Source: Isoetes taiwanensis (Eukaryota; Streptophyta; Lycopodiopsida; Isoetales; Isoetaceae). Taken from it: 64,000 bases of DNA. The stretch covers positions 17,220,618 through 17,284,617 of the forward strand of contig JAJEKV010000014.1 of assembly GCA_021234155.1 (NCBI GenBank), written 5' to 3'. How positions within the stretch are numbered: position 1 is the stretch's first letter; the number at the start of each line of letters is the position of its first letter. Under the pieces are notes generated by a model. It did no database searches. It was given only the letters and a program-made list of their open reading frames with translations, and was not told the DNA's origin. The translations under genes were made by a program, and so were the position numbers. Shown one piece after another: positions 13,111 to 25,900 of this stretch.

Positions 13111-14080
13111 CTGTATTTCCTTATCATTGCTGTGCTGGTTACGCTGGAAATTCGGTCGTCTTCGCGCCGCAACTTCAAAGTCTCGTCTCGACATCATCGC
13201 TGACGGACGTTACGACCGCTTGACGCATTTTGGGAGTTCAATAATCATAAATTATGTTTTCTATCGTCGCAGCTACCATTGAGCCGCTTCCATACCTTTC
13301 CTGCTCGCTGGCCGACTCAGTATTTCGGTATCACACACAACGCTTGACAGCGTCACCGAACTCCGCTGATTACGAAATTTTGCCAGCATAGACGCATCAC
13401 CTGGCGATGTTTTAACCTCGCGAAAGCTCGTTGTCTTTATCGCCCCACTGCAGCCATCGCATAAACGAAGCTCATTACAGCCGCTTCATGTTAATATAGG
13501 CTTTCACTGCCCCTGGCAAGAGCGGAAGTGCAGCGTTAAAATTTCGCGTGCCGCGTGAAGCGTGAACATGGCGTCGTTAGCGCTATCGGGTCACGGCATT
13601 ACGCTATCGCTGCTGTAAGCCACCGCGGGGAGGCGACGCTGAATATTGGCAGTACGTAATTTCGCGCGCTGATTTTGGTCGCGGCGGCGAACAGGCTTAG
13701 CCACTTTCGCAGTCGGGGACGACGTATACCGAGCGGCTAAAGCCGTTGTTCGCCCCATCTTCTTCATGTGTAGGGATCACTTCCTTCCGTAGGTTTACAT
13801 GCATCAAGTACCGCCCAACCACCGCGCGTAACACCATTTCACCGACCAAAGTTATTGAGACCCAGTTCATGATGCCCCGGTACAACATAGATCGCGCTCA
13901 GCAGTCGAACGGTCCTTTCTGCCAGTCGCTCACTCATACCAGTGTGTTCTTGTGCATGTTTACCTATATGTGTTAGAGAGTTGGCTTTCAGCAGTCAATT
14001 GTTACCTCTTCCTCAATAGCCATATATCAATTCATATATCACAGAACTGTGCTAGTTCAGATTCGTTACCATGGTGGTGC
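13111..14080. other. Damaged-arm sequence, no gene supported
   Basis: GCC/CGC-rich stretch between two dispersed repeats. No gene or RNA recognised on either strand. Confidence 0.5.
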
Positions 14081-14478
14081 TGTGTCTCTTTGTTGTGAAT
14101 CGCTATCTGTAGATCTTGTTGGTACTAATAGGTGTTAAATTCCACGACAATGACTAAAATACCGTTTGTGACACCACCGGCCGCCGAATGATCCTTGTGC
14201 CCTCCCCACTGTTTACTGATCCTCGCCGTAGACGCCGAATCAGGAAATCCATGTAATTCTGCAGCTCGGGATGCGCTTTTGTCAGCTGAGGCAGCTCAAA
14301 AACAGCTCTAAAGCCCTGCAAATCAAAATTAAGTTGTTGTTTCTTCCCTAGATAGTGTGCTGTTGAGGTTTCCGCTTCATCCCTTTTATACGTGATGGGT
14401 TTGAAATGGGCCTTACCGCACAATGCGTATCACATGGAAATGTGCGCTCATTATTAATGCTGAAAATGCGCAATATTA
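14081..14478 (+). repeat. Dispersed repeat family 1, copy 1
   Basis: Carries TGTGTCTCTTTGTTGT at 14,081-14,096, ATGACTAAAATA followed by GTTTGTGA near 14,150, GCTGAGGCAGC near 14,283, and GAAAATGCGCAATATTA at 14,462-14,478. The same words occur in the same order and orientation at 22,488-22,931. Two of them are exact 16- and 17-base matches. Similarity seems to continue weakly to about 14,600. No terminal repeats or coding domains were visible. Confidence 0.65.
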
Positions 14479-17400
14479 CTGCACTTGGCGGCTCACGAGT
14501 ACCACTGGGAATGCTCACATAATGTGTACATTGAAAATGCGCACATAATGCCGCGTCATATTTCGCTGCCGTTTCAGGCTGTAGCCACCGCCACGCCGCT
14601 AAGTATATCGCCGAAGCGTACGCCGGTGATCGCGCGCGTTATACCCTCGGGCGTATACGGCCGTGAACGCCGGTTATTTCCTTACCTGAAATGATCGGCG
14701 AAGATCGGGAAAGTCTTCCCACCTCGATCGAATTCCTAATCAATCGATGTATTGATGTTTATTGGTTACTATAATTTTTCATTTGCTGCGTCATCTTTGG
14801 GCGCAATATTTTATATAACAACAATATTATGAAATAACTTGTCATTAAATGTATTACTTCAGTGCTCACTAACATTGTTTGGTCAAAATACCAGTGTGTT
14901 CTTTCGCGCGTCACTTCGGCCCAAAATTTGTGTGCCGTAAGCGCAGTTTTACTTTTCCAGCGTGAGTTGTCGTCAAGTAAAGTATTAATTACATCATTTA
15001 CATAATAAAATTTGTTAGCAGCAGTATCACCTCACTTGATGGATGGTTAACTTCCCAGCAATTCCGCGTCGCCTATAGCCATGCCTGCTGTCAGTCATGA
15101 GGTGATATTCTTCGCGGGCCGGCGATGATTCTCTCATCGTATGGGCTGCGCTTTCCTCTATCGTTATTCTTTCATGACTTCCTCGGTGTCGCGACGTAAG
15201 TAGATCCTTCTACCTTAATTTCAGCCTGTAAAACGCCATAACACGCTTCTGGCATCGCAGTGTCCATCACGCAACGTTACGCTACCCATGGCCATGCCGT
15301 ACGCGACAATCTTTACCCGACACGTCCTGTCAGCCCAGCCATGCGCCGGCTCAGTTTCTTTCTTATGTCGTCTCATTGCCCGATAAATCGCACAGTCTTC
15401 TGCTACTGACGTCAGCAAGCCTTTTCCGATCGCAGTGTTTCATCTCGGACAAATATCGAGGACCGACCGTGGAAAGCTTTTATCACAATCACCGAACTGC
15501 CGCTTTGCCGGCGCCGTTTTCAACAACGCTGGTTCACCGCCGATTTGGCGCGCCAACAGACCACCGGACCTTTATGACGCGTCGGCAAAGCTCAATCCGT
15601 GTGACTGATTACTGACTTCCTTCGACATGTCGGCAGTCCAGCCCGGCGCTTCGTAATTTATCTCGAAGCTATCTGGAGCCAAACATCTCCAATTTCGGTC
15701 GCCGCCAGTCGCCATGCCGCATCTCGCCGCTAAAGGTATAACCGGTCTTCATGCTGCCGCATCGTCAGCATTTGCCGCGGCTCACTTTTGACATAAGTAT
15801 CGAGTTAAAGATCGAGCAGTCGTGAATTGACGAGTAAATTATTTGGGATTTATCTTCGCCAGGCCGTGTCCCCAATTAAGTGAATAATGCCTTCAATACT
15901 TTAAAGCTTATTCCGCATAAGCTTCGGTAGCATGTTCTTCAGCCCGCACAGGCCGCCGGGTTATGCGCCGCGCCATGGATAATGTCGACCAGTATCTTGT
16001 GCCGGTTTTCTGGCATGCCATGAGTCGGGGTTATCTTGCGCTGCCGCATTCATGCTGATACCGTGTTCCGCAGTAATAAAATGTGCCATCTACCGTCTTC
16101 AGCAATACTGCTATCTTCGGGTGATTAGCGTTCATGTCATTACTCACTTAGCGCGATATTCAATATCGTTCCCGATGTAGCCAGCTCGCCGGGCATACGA
16201 CTTGATGGGCGAAGCCATTCCCTCTGCCAATAAGGCCGCCGCTACACTTTGAAATAGCGTTTCGAGCGAACGCCGCGAGCGCCGGGGCCTATTGTCGCGC
16301 GTGCGCGTCATGGAGATTACACTGATTGATGCGCACGCCTGTGCGGAACAGTTCTGCTGAAGGCCTCGCCGTTTAGCCTTCCCTAGGCTGCGCCGCAGCT
16401 TCGTCTGTTAAAGTCGCCGGAGAGCCGGTACTGTATTGCATGTGTTGTCAGATGGTGCCGCTGCCCCGCTGGCCACATTGAGCTTCCTCGCCAGACTGTT
16501 CAAAGTCGCTGGCGAACTTCCATTCATTTTTCGCCGCCGAGGTTGCGCGAATACATAAGTGCCTCCAGCCGCACGCCCGACAACGCTAGTACTCTCTATC
16601 GCAGCGTAGTAAGCGCTGCTGGCAAGTCGCTTCATCTTTCCCGAACATACGCGAACACGCCGCTTTCTTTCTGGTCGATCGTAGTTGGCCGCATCGCCGG
16701 GCAGTTAAGATTGAAGCTTAAAAGCCTTCAATTCAAACCGCTGTTTTGCGCTCAATTCACGTCAAGCGGGCCGTGCCTGCTGTACCATTTATCCTTCGCA
16801 GTACCGCTGTGTCGTGAAATCCATTACGCTGATGCCGCCAATCTTAATGACGTTTTCAATGCGAAATACCGCCGGTCATTACGGCTCCTACTCATCTTCG
16901 CAGGCGGCAGCACCGCATATCTGGCGCATCGCGCTCGGCTTCAAATATTCCGCAGCTGTACGCAGCCAGACGTTATTACCGTGGTCAAAACATCAAAGAA
17001 AATCGTCAGGTAGCCCAAACTCCTCGAAGATACCATGAGTCTTCATGAACGTTATAAGTATTTCGATACCGTCAAGTAACCAGTTTCATATCATGCTCGC
17101 CAGCGTTCATGGATCTTCTTCATCTCGATGATAACTGGCCTAAGTCGAGGCTTGGAGAGTTATCTGTACTCTGAGCTGACCGTCATCGGACTGGCGCTGC
17201 ATTGTTTCACGGTGTGTTTAGCTAATCGCCTATAGCCTGGCGCACATCCTGACCTGCCATCCTTCTAATCTTAAAGTTAAGTAACGGGCGCCAAATGGCT
17301 TAACACCAGTTCAATGTCCCAGTCAGCAGCCCGCAATCGCCGCACCGGTTACCTTCCGCTGTCGCCTTAGTACCAGCCGCTGGCGAAATGCCGTCGGGTC

Positions 17401-20400
17401 CGCGACCAACCCTGCGCGGAGGAGCCGTTGATTCACCGAAAGAGACGCAACCTCGCGATCGGGGCCTAGCAGTTAGTGCCGCCAGCAATTGCCGACACCT
17501 GTTCAGTCGCCGTCATTCGCTGATGCTGTTACTCGCTCGTCTCGATGTACTGGAACGCCGCTTAGACATACACGCATTTACGGGAACAACTTCGCTCATT
17601 CACGATTTATCGCGGGCGCTGGGGAAATACCGCCGAGCACGCCGCGCCGCCTGCAATTATGACGCAGCCTGCCAATGCTCATGTTTTACCGCCATCTCTG
17701 TCGTACCGGCAAATGATAACGGTTTCATGCCGCTTATCGACATCAGCCTGGCTTTATCTCTTTAGCTGCTTTCAACTTCAACACCGGTTCACGGGGACAA
17801 AGCGTTGTTTCCTCAAAGCCTATCAGTTATATTACAGCGATCTTCAGCTTTGGCCTCCCCATCGCGGGAAATTGCTTCATCGCTTCGGTGCTGTTCGCGC
17901 AAAGATAATATACCACTGGTCGGGTCAGCCGCCGCGCCGCCGCCGTTCCCGACAAGACGTTCCTGTCTTCAACTGCCGCGACTGGCAGTCTGTGTCGTCG
18001 AGCAATTTAAATAACCGCTTATGCGTATTTCGTTCTGGCATTGCCTCTGTGAAGACGCTGGCGTTTGACTTCCTCGTTCGCCGGTTCATATGGGCTTCAC
18101 AACCGCTGCCCCTCGGCCATAGTCAGCCTTCGCCTTGTCCGAGTCGCTACGCCCCATTCCCCGCTTAGCCTGACCCGCCGACAGTCCTGGTTTACGTTCT
18201 GGTTAGCTGCGATCTCCTCTTCATTCAGCCCCTTCGCTTTTCATCGCCTGTCTCGGCAAGACGCAGTTTCGTCTTCATGGCCGCATGGGATCGGCTTACA
18301 GCCTGCTGCGCAATCAAACGCCGCATCATGCCCTGCCTAATGCAGCATTTCGAAGCGGCAACTTTCTGTTCATGCAACTTCGCAGCATCAATAAATCGGC
18401 CACGCCCGTTGGCTGCCGTACCGCCAGTCTCCGTCTGCTATTGCTGGCAGCCATACCGCCGTTCACCAGCCGGCAATTGTTCAGCCGGCCTTCCATACCG
18501 CCGCGTAATCTACCTTCTTCGCAGTCGAGTTCCCTACCTGTCGCCGCCTTCTTCATTCTGCCGTTTCGAAATCGTATTGAGTTCTAAGATTCCGGGTTGA
18601 GAGTCTTCCTCTTCCTTCAGCCTGTTTTCCGCCCATAAGCCATGCTATTCCAGTGTTGCTCCATCGGCTCACCTCCGCGCCAGCACGTTTTATCGCCGCC
18701 CGCCCGGCCAGTTCGTCATGTCATTACCCGTCATTTCGGCACCGGTACGACCGCCAGCCAGCCCGCTGCTTGTTCTTCAGCTTCCATACACAGCAATTAC
18801 AGTATGATAAGCTCATTGTTCCGAATTGCTTCATTTGCCGGCATAGTTGCAAGCAAAAATATCAACGTTATTTAAAAGCAACAGATCATATTCATATATC
18901 ATATAACATTTTCGCGATACAAAACGATCGCCAGCCCGCACCGTCGGAAAAGCCGAAGAAACTTCTACTACCTGTCGAATTAGCGCCTCGATGATGCGCT
19001 GGACGTACCGACGCCACCGTTCTTTACCGCGTCGAGCGCTGGTAAGGGTCGGCCGCCAAAGCGATGCCGCAGAATGAAGAGGTCGGTTATTGCTCAGGAC
19101 AAGATAAATGACATATTTATTAAAGAGCCGAAAGAGGTACGCTTAGTCGGTATGCAATCAGCATGAACATCTCTTCTTCGCCGATCATCTCTGCGAATTG
19201 GTCAAGCAGGTCTTCTTCCTGAGTTCATCGCGCCGCGTATGCATCGTCGTTGTGTACGCCGCTTTTCCGCTGTTTGCCTGTGCTGCGTCGCCGGGCTGCA
19301 TTGCCGCATCTAACTGGTACTTTCAGCCTATCGTGATAGCCGGTGCTCGGTGTTCTATTCTTCTCTTGGTGATAAATGGTTTATCTCCCAAGATTGCAGT
19401 TTCATTTTATTTCATTCAAAGTTTGAGCGAAATTTTCGTTAGCCGCCGGGCCCAGGTCATTGCCGATGCCGTCGATATCGGAACCGGTGTCGTCGCCGCA
19501 AATGTTTCACGGCGAAGCCGCCATGGCCGTCCGCCAGCAGCTGCTCAACCGAAGCTCGCGCCGCTGATGTCGGCATACCTCTCTCGCGGCGATGACGGGT
19601 TAAGCCGCGATGCCTAGCCGCCGCCGAAGCTGGATCAGCCCGCCGCCGGCCGCCGCCTCCTGAAATGAAGCCTCGGCCGCTCCTTCCCCTCATTCTCTGC
19701 CTCCGCTCGACGCTAGTCATTTTTCTGGATTGCCATAAGCCTGCCTCCGAGGGAGCTGGTTGCTCGGTTACCGTGCCAGCGCGGGGATAAGAAGATGGCT
19801 GGGGCTGTTGTGTTATGCGCTGTTCGCGTCGCCGCATCATGGGTCACCGCCGCTTGTTAGTCAAGTATTTCGGCTTATGCTGTGACGCCGTCGCTGGGCG
19901 GGAACAAGTAGTTCTGCGTAAAGGGGAACTTGAACAAATTTACTTCGCTGAAATGTTGGGCACGCCTGGCGGGTGCCGGGTTGCATTTAAGCTGGATGCT
20001 CTATTTTTCATTAAAGATTTCGCGACATTCGCCGCCAGTTATCGCCGTATGCCACGTGCCGAATATAAATAATATTGATAGTTGGGGCGCGAGTAATAAA
20101 TCCATGCGTGCAGCCTCTGCGGAAGACGCCTGTACCCTGCGTGGTGCCAAATGAGAAATGGCAGAAAAGGAAAAACCCTGCCTCTTGATGACCTAGATCT
20201 TTTACCGACAGTACTCCTATCTATTAGAGCGCACCGTGAAGTTTGAAATATCTCTAGAGCTCCACGTTGCCAGCCTGGCCGAACTCAGTTGCAACAACTG
20301 GGAAAGATCTGCTTCCGCGAAATAAACGGCACACTATTTATTTTCAAAATCGCCCCGCGTGAAGACAGGTTCAATCGTTAGCTCAATTGCCATGTCGTAT

Positions 20401-22487
20401 TCGCTCAAATCAATCGGCTGTGTGAATTGACCCTCATTTCGGTACCTGGTCGGGTATTTTGCTGTCGCCGTTTCCATTTCTGTACCCAGAAATCGTCCCC
20501 TAAACGCGGAGACACGTTCAATTTCCACTAATTGTCAAAGTTAGGACGACAGTTCACCCAGCCAGTCCAGCCTATTTCACATCAGTAAATTTTCTTTAGT
20601 GACAACGTGCCTGTGCTGATTGCAATTCAAGGGTTTTTCCTTCCTCGAGGCTGGCTGGAGTTTCGCCAAATGCTTACGCTTCTGTAAACAGCGTTACGCC
20701 GTCGTCATCGTTATACCGGTGCCAGGCTTGTACTTCGCCGCCGTCAGCCGAGCGCGCCCAGCCTTTCGTTCGCCGGTAGCCGGGATAAGCGTGAGGGGCC
20801 ATAATCGTTGCCGCCATTCTTCACCGGCAATTGGCGTGCTGGCGCCCACCTTTGCGCCAGCCGACGATACCAGTCTACGCGCCGTTACGCCGCACCACGC
20901 CGGAAGGCGTAAAAGCCGCGGCTGTTCAGTTCTCCTTACGCATTTTCCTTCACGTAATCGCTTGATGCTCGCCGCAAAGACGAGCCGCCCAGTCGGCAGG
21001 GGCGGGAAGAACCCCGACGGATTTATCGACGCCGCTTCCTCTATTTTGCTCAGCTTCAGCCGCTTTTACCGAGTCGCAGTCGTCAAAGCCCCGACTTTGT
21101 CCTTCGCCCCGCCGGGCCAGCCTGGCTTCGCATTGTGACTTGCCGCGTTTCCGGTGAGTTCGCCGTCGCCGCCTTCGCCGCAGTGGATTCGGCCGGGCAC
21201 CGGTGCCGATGGGTCCGCCGCCGCCTTCGGTAGCCACGCCGCTTTCCGCCAACATCTGGTTACTTCGCTCAAGAGCGAAAATGCGTCCACTGCCGCCGAG
21301 ACCGTCGTCGCGGAGAAGAATCTCTCGGGGAGAGGTCGGAAGTCGCCGGGCTGCAAAGGTTTAACGACGGAAGGTTTCGCCACGCAGTTTGCCCCAGGAA
21401 AATGGGGAGGGGTTCCATCTATTTATAGGCCAATTTAGTCGTAACTTTAAACTGCCTGCCAGCCTGTAATTCCGCTAATAAGCAGTCTTCACGCGTTGTG
21501 CCGTATTCCTACCAACGCCGCACGCGTATATGGTAAGCTCACTATACCGTTGAGGCAAACATGCTAAATCTGTCGGTTTCAGCTAAAATTGTGAATTGTC
21601 GCGTATCGTATCTCTACACTTCAAAGTCGCACGTTCAATAACGCCGCTTCTTGAATGCAGAAATCGTCCCCGGCGTTTATCGCAAGAGATCCATTCTTAT
21701 TTGATGTTATTCATTACTTAATTTTTACATTTATTCATTTTAACGTTAGTTTAAAGAGGCAAACTACAAAATGTACTTCTTCATTTTCTAAAGCTTGTGA
21801 TCTCTAATGTGCTGGCACGGGAATATGGCCGCGTTGCTTCTGTCTTCCGTTAAATTGCGTTCTCGTCGCATAGCCAAACGCCGCTCTTACGCTGGCTGTA
21901 CTCACAGACAGAATGCGACGTTCCGGGGAAGAGCCGCCTCAGCCTCGCAGCTTCTGCGCGAAAGCGCAACATGGCTACGTCGCATTGGTCAACATCGAGG
22001 ACAGTCACGGCGATGTCCTCATATACGACAGCCAGGCTCGAGCGACCGACGGCCAGAGTTTCCGCGGCATTCATGGCACGGATTTGGGTCAAGTTTATCG
22101 CTTCTCCTCGCATTTCTGCAGCAGGTAGACTGCACCCGCCGCAGACAATGTGCGGGTTGAGCCGGGAATGATGCTGCGTAGACATCTTCAGAGGTTATTG
22201 TTGATTTCACACGCCGGGCACGGGAACAGTGTGTTAATTACCACGGGCAGCCGAAGCCCATACCACATCGCTGGGTGTTATTATACCTGTGATCTCGTTA
22301 ACAATATGTGAATGCTCAAGTCAACACGCAATTCTCAGCCAGTCGCTCACCGTGCCGTTCTGTGCACAAAAGTTAATTAAGGTGTTGTGTAGTATTTTAC
22401 AAAGTTCTCACTCTTCCCAACAAGCGAGTCATAGAGATATCATCCATAATAATGAACTGTTAGTCCAGATCTGGTTCAACATAGTAT
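14479..22487. other. Damaged-arm sequence, strong GCC bias, no gene supported
   Basis: This is the most GCC/CGC-rich part of the window. A hand count of 18,001-18,570 gave about 29 GCC against 12 GGC on the plus strand. Frames of 150-170 codons occur (for example 16,543-17,013, 17,659-18,168 and 20,620-21,138), but they are Arg/Ser/Pro/Ala-rich, have no domain and overlap similar frames in other phases, as expected from composition. No RNA gene or mobile-element signature was found. Confidence 0.6.
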
Positions 22488-22931
22488 TGTGTCTCTTTGT
22501 TGTAACTGTTAAGATCCAGAGGCTGCTGGCGGGCACTCTCCACAGGGCAACCCACGAGCTCAATGATGACTAAAATAGGGTTTGTGATTCAATTGCCAAA
22601 TACCCGACCCCGGAGTTCCTTCCTCTATCGCCGACATCTCGCCGAGACGCGCCAATCGTGGAAACTACCTCTGTGCACGATGCTTGCCGCTGAGGCAGCC
22701 AAAATGTAGTTTAAAGTTCTAAAAAATCGAAAATTGCTAGTTACTTTCCGGGGGTTGTGTTTCATCATTTCTTTAGCGGCCGTATACCAGCCCATTTTGT
22801 TGTCGTGCACACATGTGTACCACATACGTAAAGCTATTGGAAAATGCGCATAGCTTACTGCTCGCGGGCTCACTTCGCATGAAGTGGGTGCTCATTAGCT
22901 GGCTGTATTACTGGGAAAATGCGCAATATTA
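22488..22931 (+). repeat. Dispersed repeat family 1, copy 2
   Basis: Collinear with 14,081-14,478. TGTGTCTCTTTGTTGT is at 22,488-22,503, TGACTAAAATAGGGTTTGTG near 22,567, GCTGAGGCAGCCAAAA near 22,690, and GAAAATGCGCAATATTA at 22,915-22,931. Offsets from the first landmark are about 0, 77, 203 and 427 bases here, against 0, 67, 202 and 381 in copy 1. It probably represents one interspersed element family of the host genome seen through read errors. Confidence 0.65.
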
Positions 22932-25900
22932 ACATATTTTCGCGTTGCTCTCAGGGCTGCCTGGCTCGCGCCACGCCACAGCAGCACGCCGCCGAGTGGT
23001 CGCTGCGACGGTGGCAAAGATGCAGTATACGCCCCTCGCCGAACGCCGGCTGTGCTGATCTTCCCGCTGTTTAGGTCAATATTTTGGAGGGCCTACCGCA
23101 TTTTTTATCGTAACTGGCGGTTTCTCCAAAACAAAGTTTTCCAGTGTACAGAATCAATGGAATGCACTTCGCAGTCCCCTTTTCCTGGTTTGCAAGCGGA
23201 CAAAGCTGTCTTTGTCGCTGGAAAGCTGAATATACCTTAGCTCGCTCACTTCTTTGGATTCGCCATGGCGCTAATGCGCCTTTCGTGCTCGAAGATATTA
23301 CGCGATGGGTCATGTTTCAAAGAGTTTCACCTTATTTGCAGTTTATGGGGAACTTCTGCTGCCTGCCACCTGTTGCCGAGCCGCAAATCTCTAGCCTATG
23401 CGAGTGCGAGCCAAGACAAGCGAGAGATTTTGCACTCTCACGAATAGATGCCGTGCTCGTCGTTACCACACCTTTTTCGCAGCCCCTCCTTTCATTGCTG
23501 CTTGCACGCTATCGTACTGCCGCAGCGTTTTTATCTCATTCGCCGTGCTTGCCAAAACTGCGCCACTGGAGCCGTGTCGTTTTTCTAGCTCTACCAATAT
23601 GGCTATCATGTCCTTTGCCGATGTATTACTCTATAATCTACTCAATACTGCCCTCAGTTTATGGTCGCGGCATAAAATAAAGAAAAGTTTCGTATTTTGT
23701 CGGGCGCGTTATTCGGGTGATCGAAGTTTATGAAGTATCGCGCGGCGCGGTGGTATTGGCTCCCGGTCATTCATTGCAATAGAATCTCACATTCAGCCTA
23801 ATATATTGGCGTCATGTCCTAAATGTAAAATAGGTGCAATTGCTTTTGGTAGAATGTAGTCGCTACGAAATTGCCATACGGTCGATGCACCGCGTTAAAT
23901 ACAAGCAAGCAGGAAGAAGTTCAGGCGTCTCCCTACGCTTGCAGCCTACCAGCTCTTACAGCTGCCGAGACAAAGACGAAGAAGCGATGGCGGTGCAAAC
24001 CGCATTCCCATGTCCGCCGAAAGCCTGCCGCCTGCAGCATTTTGTTAGCCGCCGACGCCATCAATGCTGGCGTCTCCCCGTTAGGCCAGTTTCACTTCGG
24101 CCCAAAATATGGTAAGAACATGATACCCGATGAGTCAGCCTACTGTTCTGTGCGTACTATTACTGTTGTACTGGCACTGTTTATAGAAAATATTGTTGAA
24201 ACTGGCTTTTAGTGAAAGCAAAGAAGCCAGTGTAGTACAAAGCACGCCGCTCACCTTAGCTGCCCAAGAGGATCCAAAGCTTTATAAAATAAGTAGAGTG
24301 TTACTCTTCAATGTAAAGAAAGAGGTCATTTCGGAATATCGGCCATATCATGCTGCCGACCGGCAGATGATGCAGTCACGCCTTGCCAAAATCTTTTCTA
24401 ACGCAGCACCGCTACCCGTGATCAGCGTCCGCGACGTGAAGGTATTGCTGGTTGCCTTGAATATCTGTGAGTTATTGCTGCACAGCGGCAGCGATTTCGT
24501 CGGGAAGCGGATGGCTGCCAGCTGAGTTTCACCGGCACCGAAGATGCTACCATTTCAAATGGCATCAAGCAGCCGGCCTGGCAATCGCTGGCTTTACTAT
24601 TTGCGTTGTTACTATCAGTTGAAATGCTTAGAAGCCAGTCTCACCAGATCATAGCAAAGCCCAAGCAACTGCCAGTACCGAAGCCGATCCCTTTAATAGC
24701 AGGCATCATTCTTCGGCGATGGGCGTAGTTGTTGCTTATGGTTTTGATGAAGGAGTCACGTAGTTACGTCAGCCTGTTGTCGCCAATAAATCCCGGCCAG
24801 CGTAGTTATTTTCCTCAGTCAATCTTTCGTCGCAAAGACAGGTGCTGTTATTGCGTTCAAGAAAAGTTGCTGGCGACAGCCTTCACTGTTGTTAGCTATC
24901 TGGCGGGGATACCACAATAGCCTGCAAGACAGGCCGGAATATCAGCCGATGGCGGAGCCTGCAGCCCAGGCTGCTCACTTACCTTCCGGGGAAATTACTA
25001 TGTCCGCGAAACACTGGGAAGTCGATGCTCTGCGCAGATTACTTCCCATTTATTCTGAGACTGGTGAAATATACCGCAGGAGATTTCGATGAGATATGAA
25101 AGCCTGTTCCATCCATAGCACTTCAGAAAAGGCAATCACCTAGGGTTAAAGTGGTCACAGCATGGCCACAGTTGCTGTGGAGAGGTCTTTTGACACAAAA
25201 TAAAGAAGAGATCGGTCAGCTCTTTTTGAAGAAGAGCGTGCTTGCTGGGGAGTTCGAAGCTTGCTGGTGCAGCGTCAATTCTGAAATTAAAATAAGCGAG
25301 TGGTCGTAAGCTCGTTTTCCGTAAGTTAAGAAGTTAATAAATGCTTCACTTTGTATCTAATCAAAGATGAATTGCATAAAGATGCTGATGCAGTGTCAGT
25401 TGTAGTATCTCAAGACAGCTCAGCTGGAAAAGAATGGAACTTCGAGAACTGCGCGATTATCGCAGATTACCATAAAAGACAAAGTTATCCCTTTTGTGCC
25501 AGTTTGATAGCGTCGTTGCAGAAAAGACATGCATCATTTTGATGGTGCCAGTGTTCAACAGATAAATACAGGAAGACCATGTTATCCTTCGCTTCAGTCA
25601 CCGGGTATTAAGGCGAATGTTATTGCCTACGAAGGCCTTCAGCAGCGATGCCGTTTTCAAACCATAGCCGTCGCAATTTAGAGGTATTCGACGACGTTGC
25701 CTCATGCTGGTTAATCATGTGGAAATCGCTGCAAAAATGCCTTCATGCAAGATTTATCAACGCAACCAAAATGACGCTGCATCTGGCGCTACTACAGCTC
25801 GCTGTACTGGTTATCTTCGTACCGGTGCTGAAGCGTTAAGAAAGCCATTGGTACGACAGTTTTCAGATACGGCTAACTTTAAATTTTGCTCATATCTTGT

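Noticed and set aside
16543-23680. Long open frames of 150-178 codons (for example 16,543-17,013, 17,659-18,168, 20,620-21,138 and 23,144-23,680) as genes
   Set aside because: They have no domains, overlap comparable frames in other phases, and are of the size expected by chance in 60 kb read in six frames. They lie in the damaged arm, where even known exons are broken.
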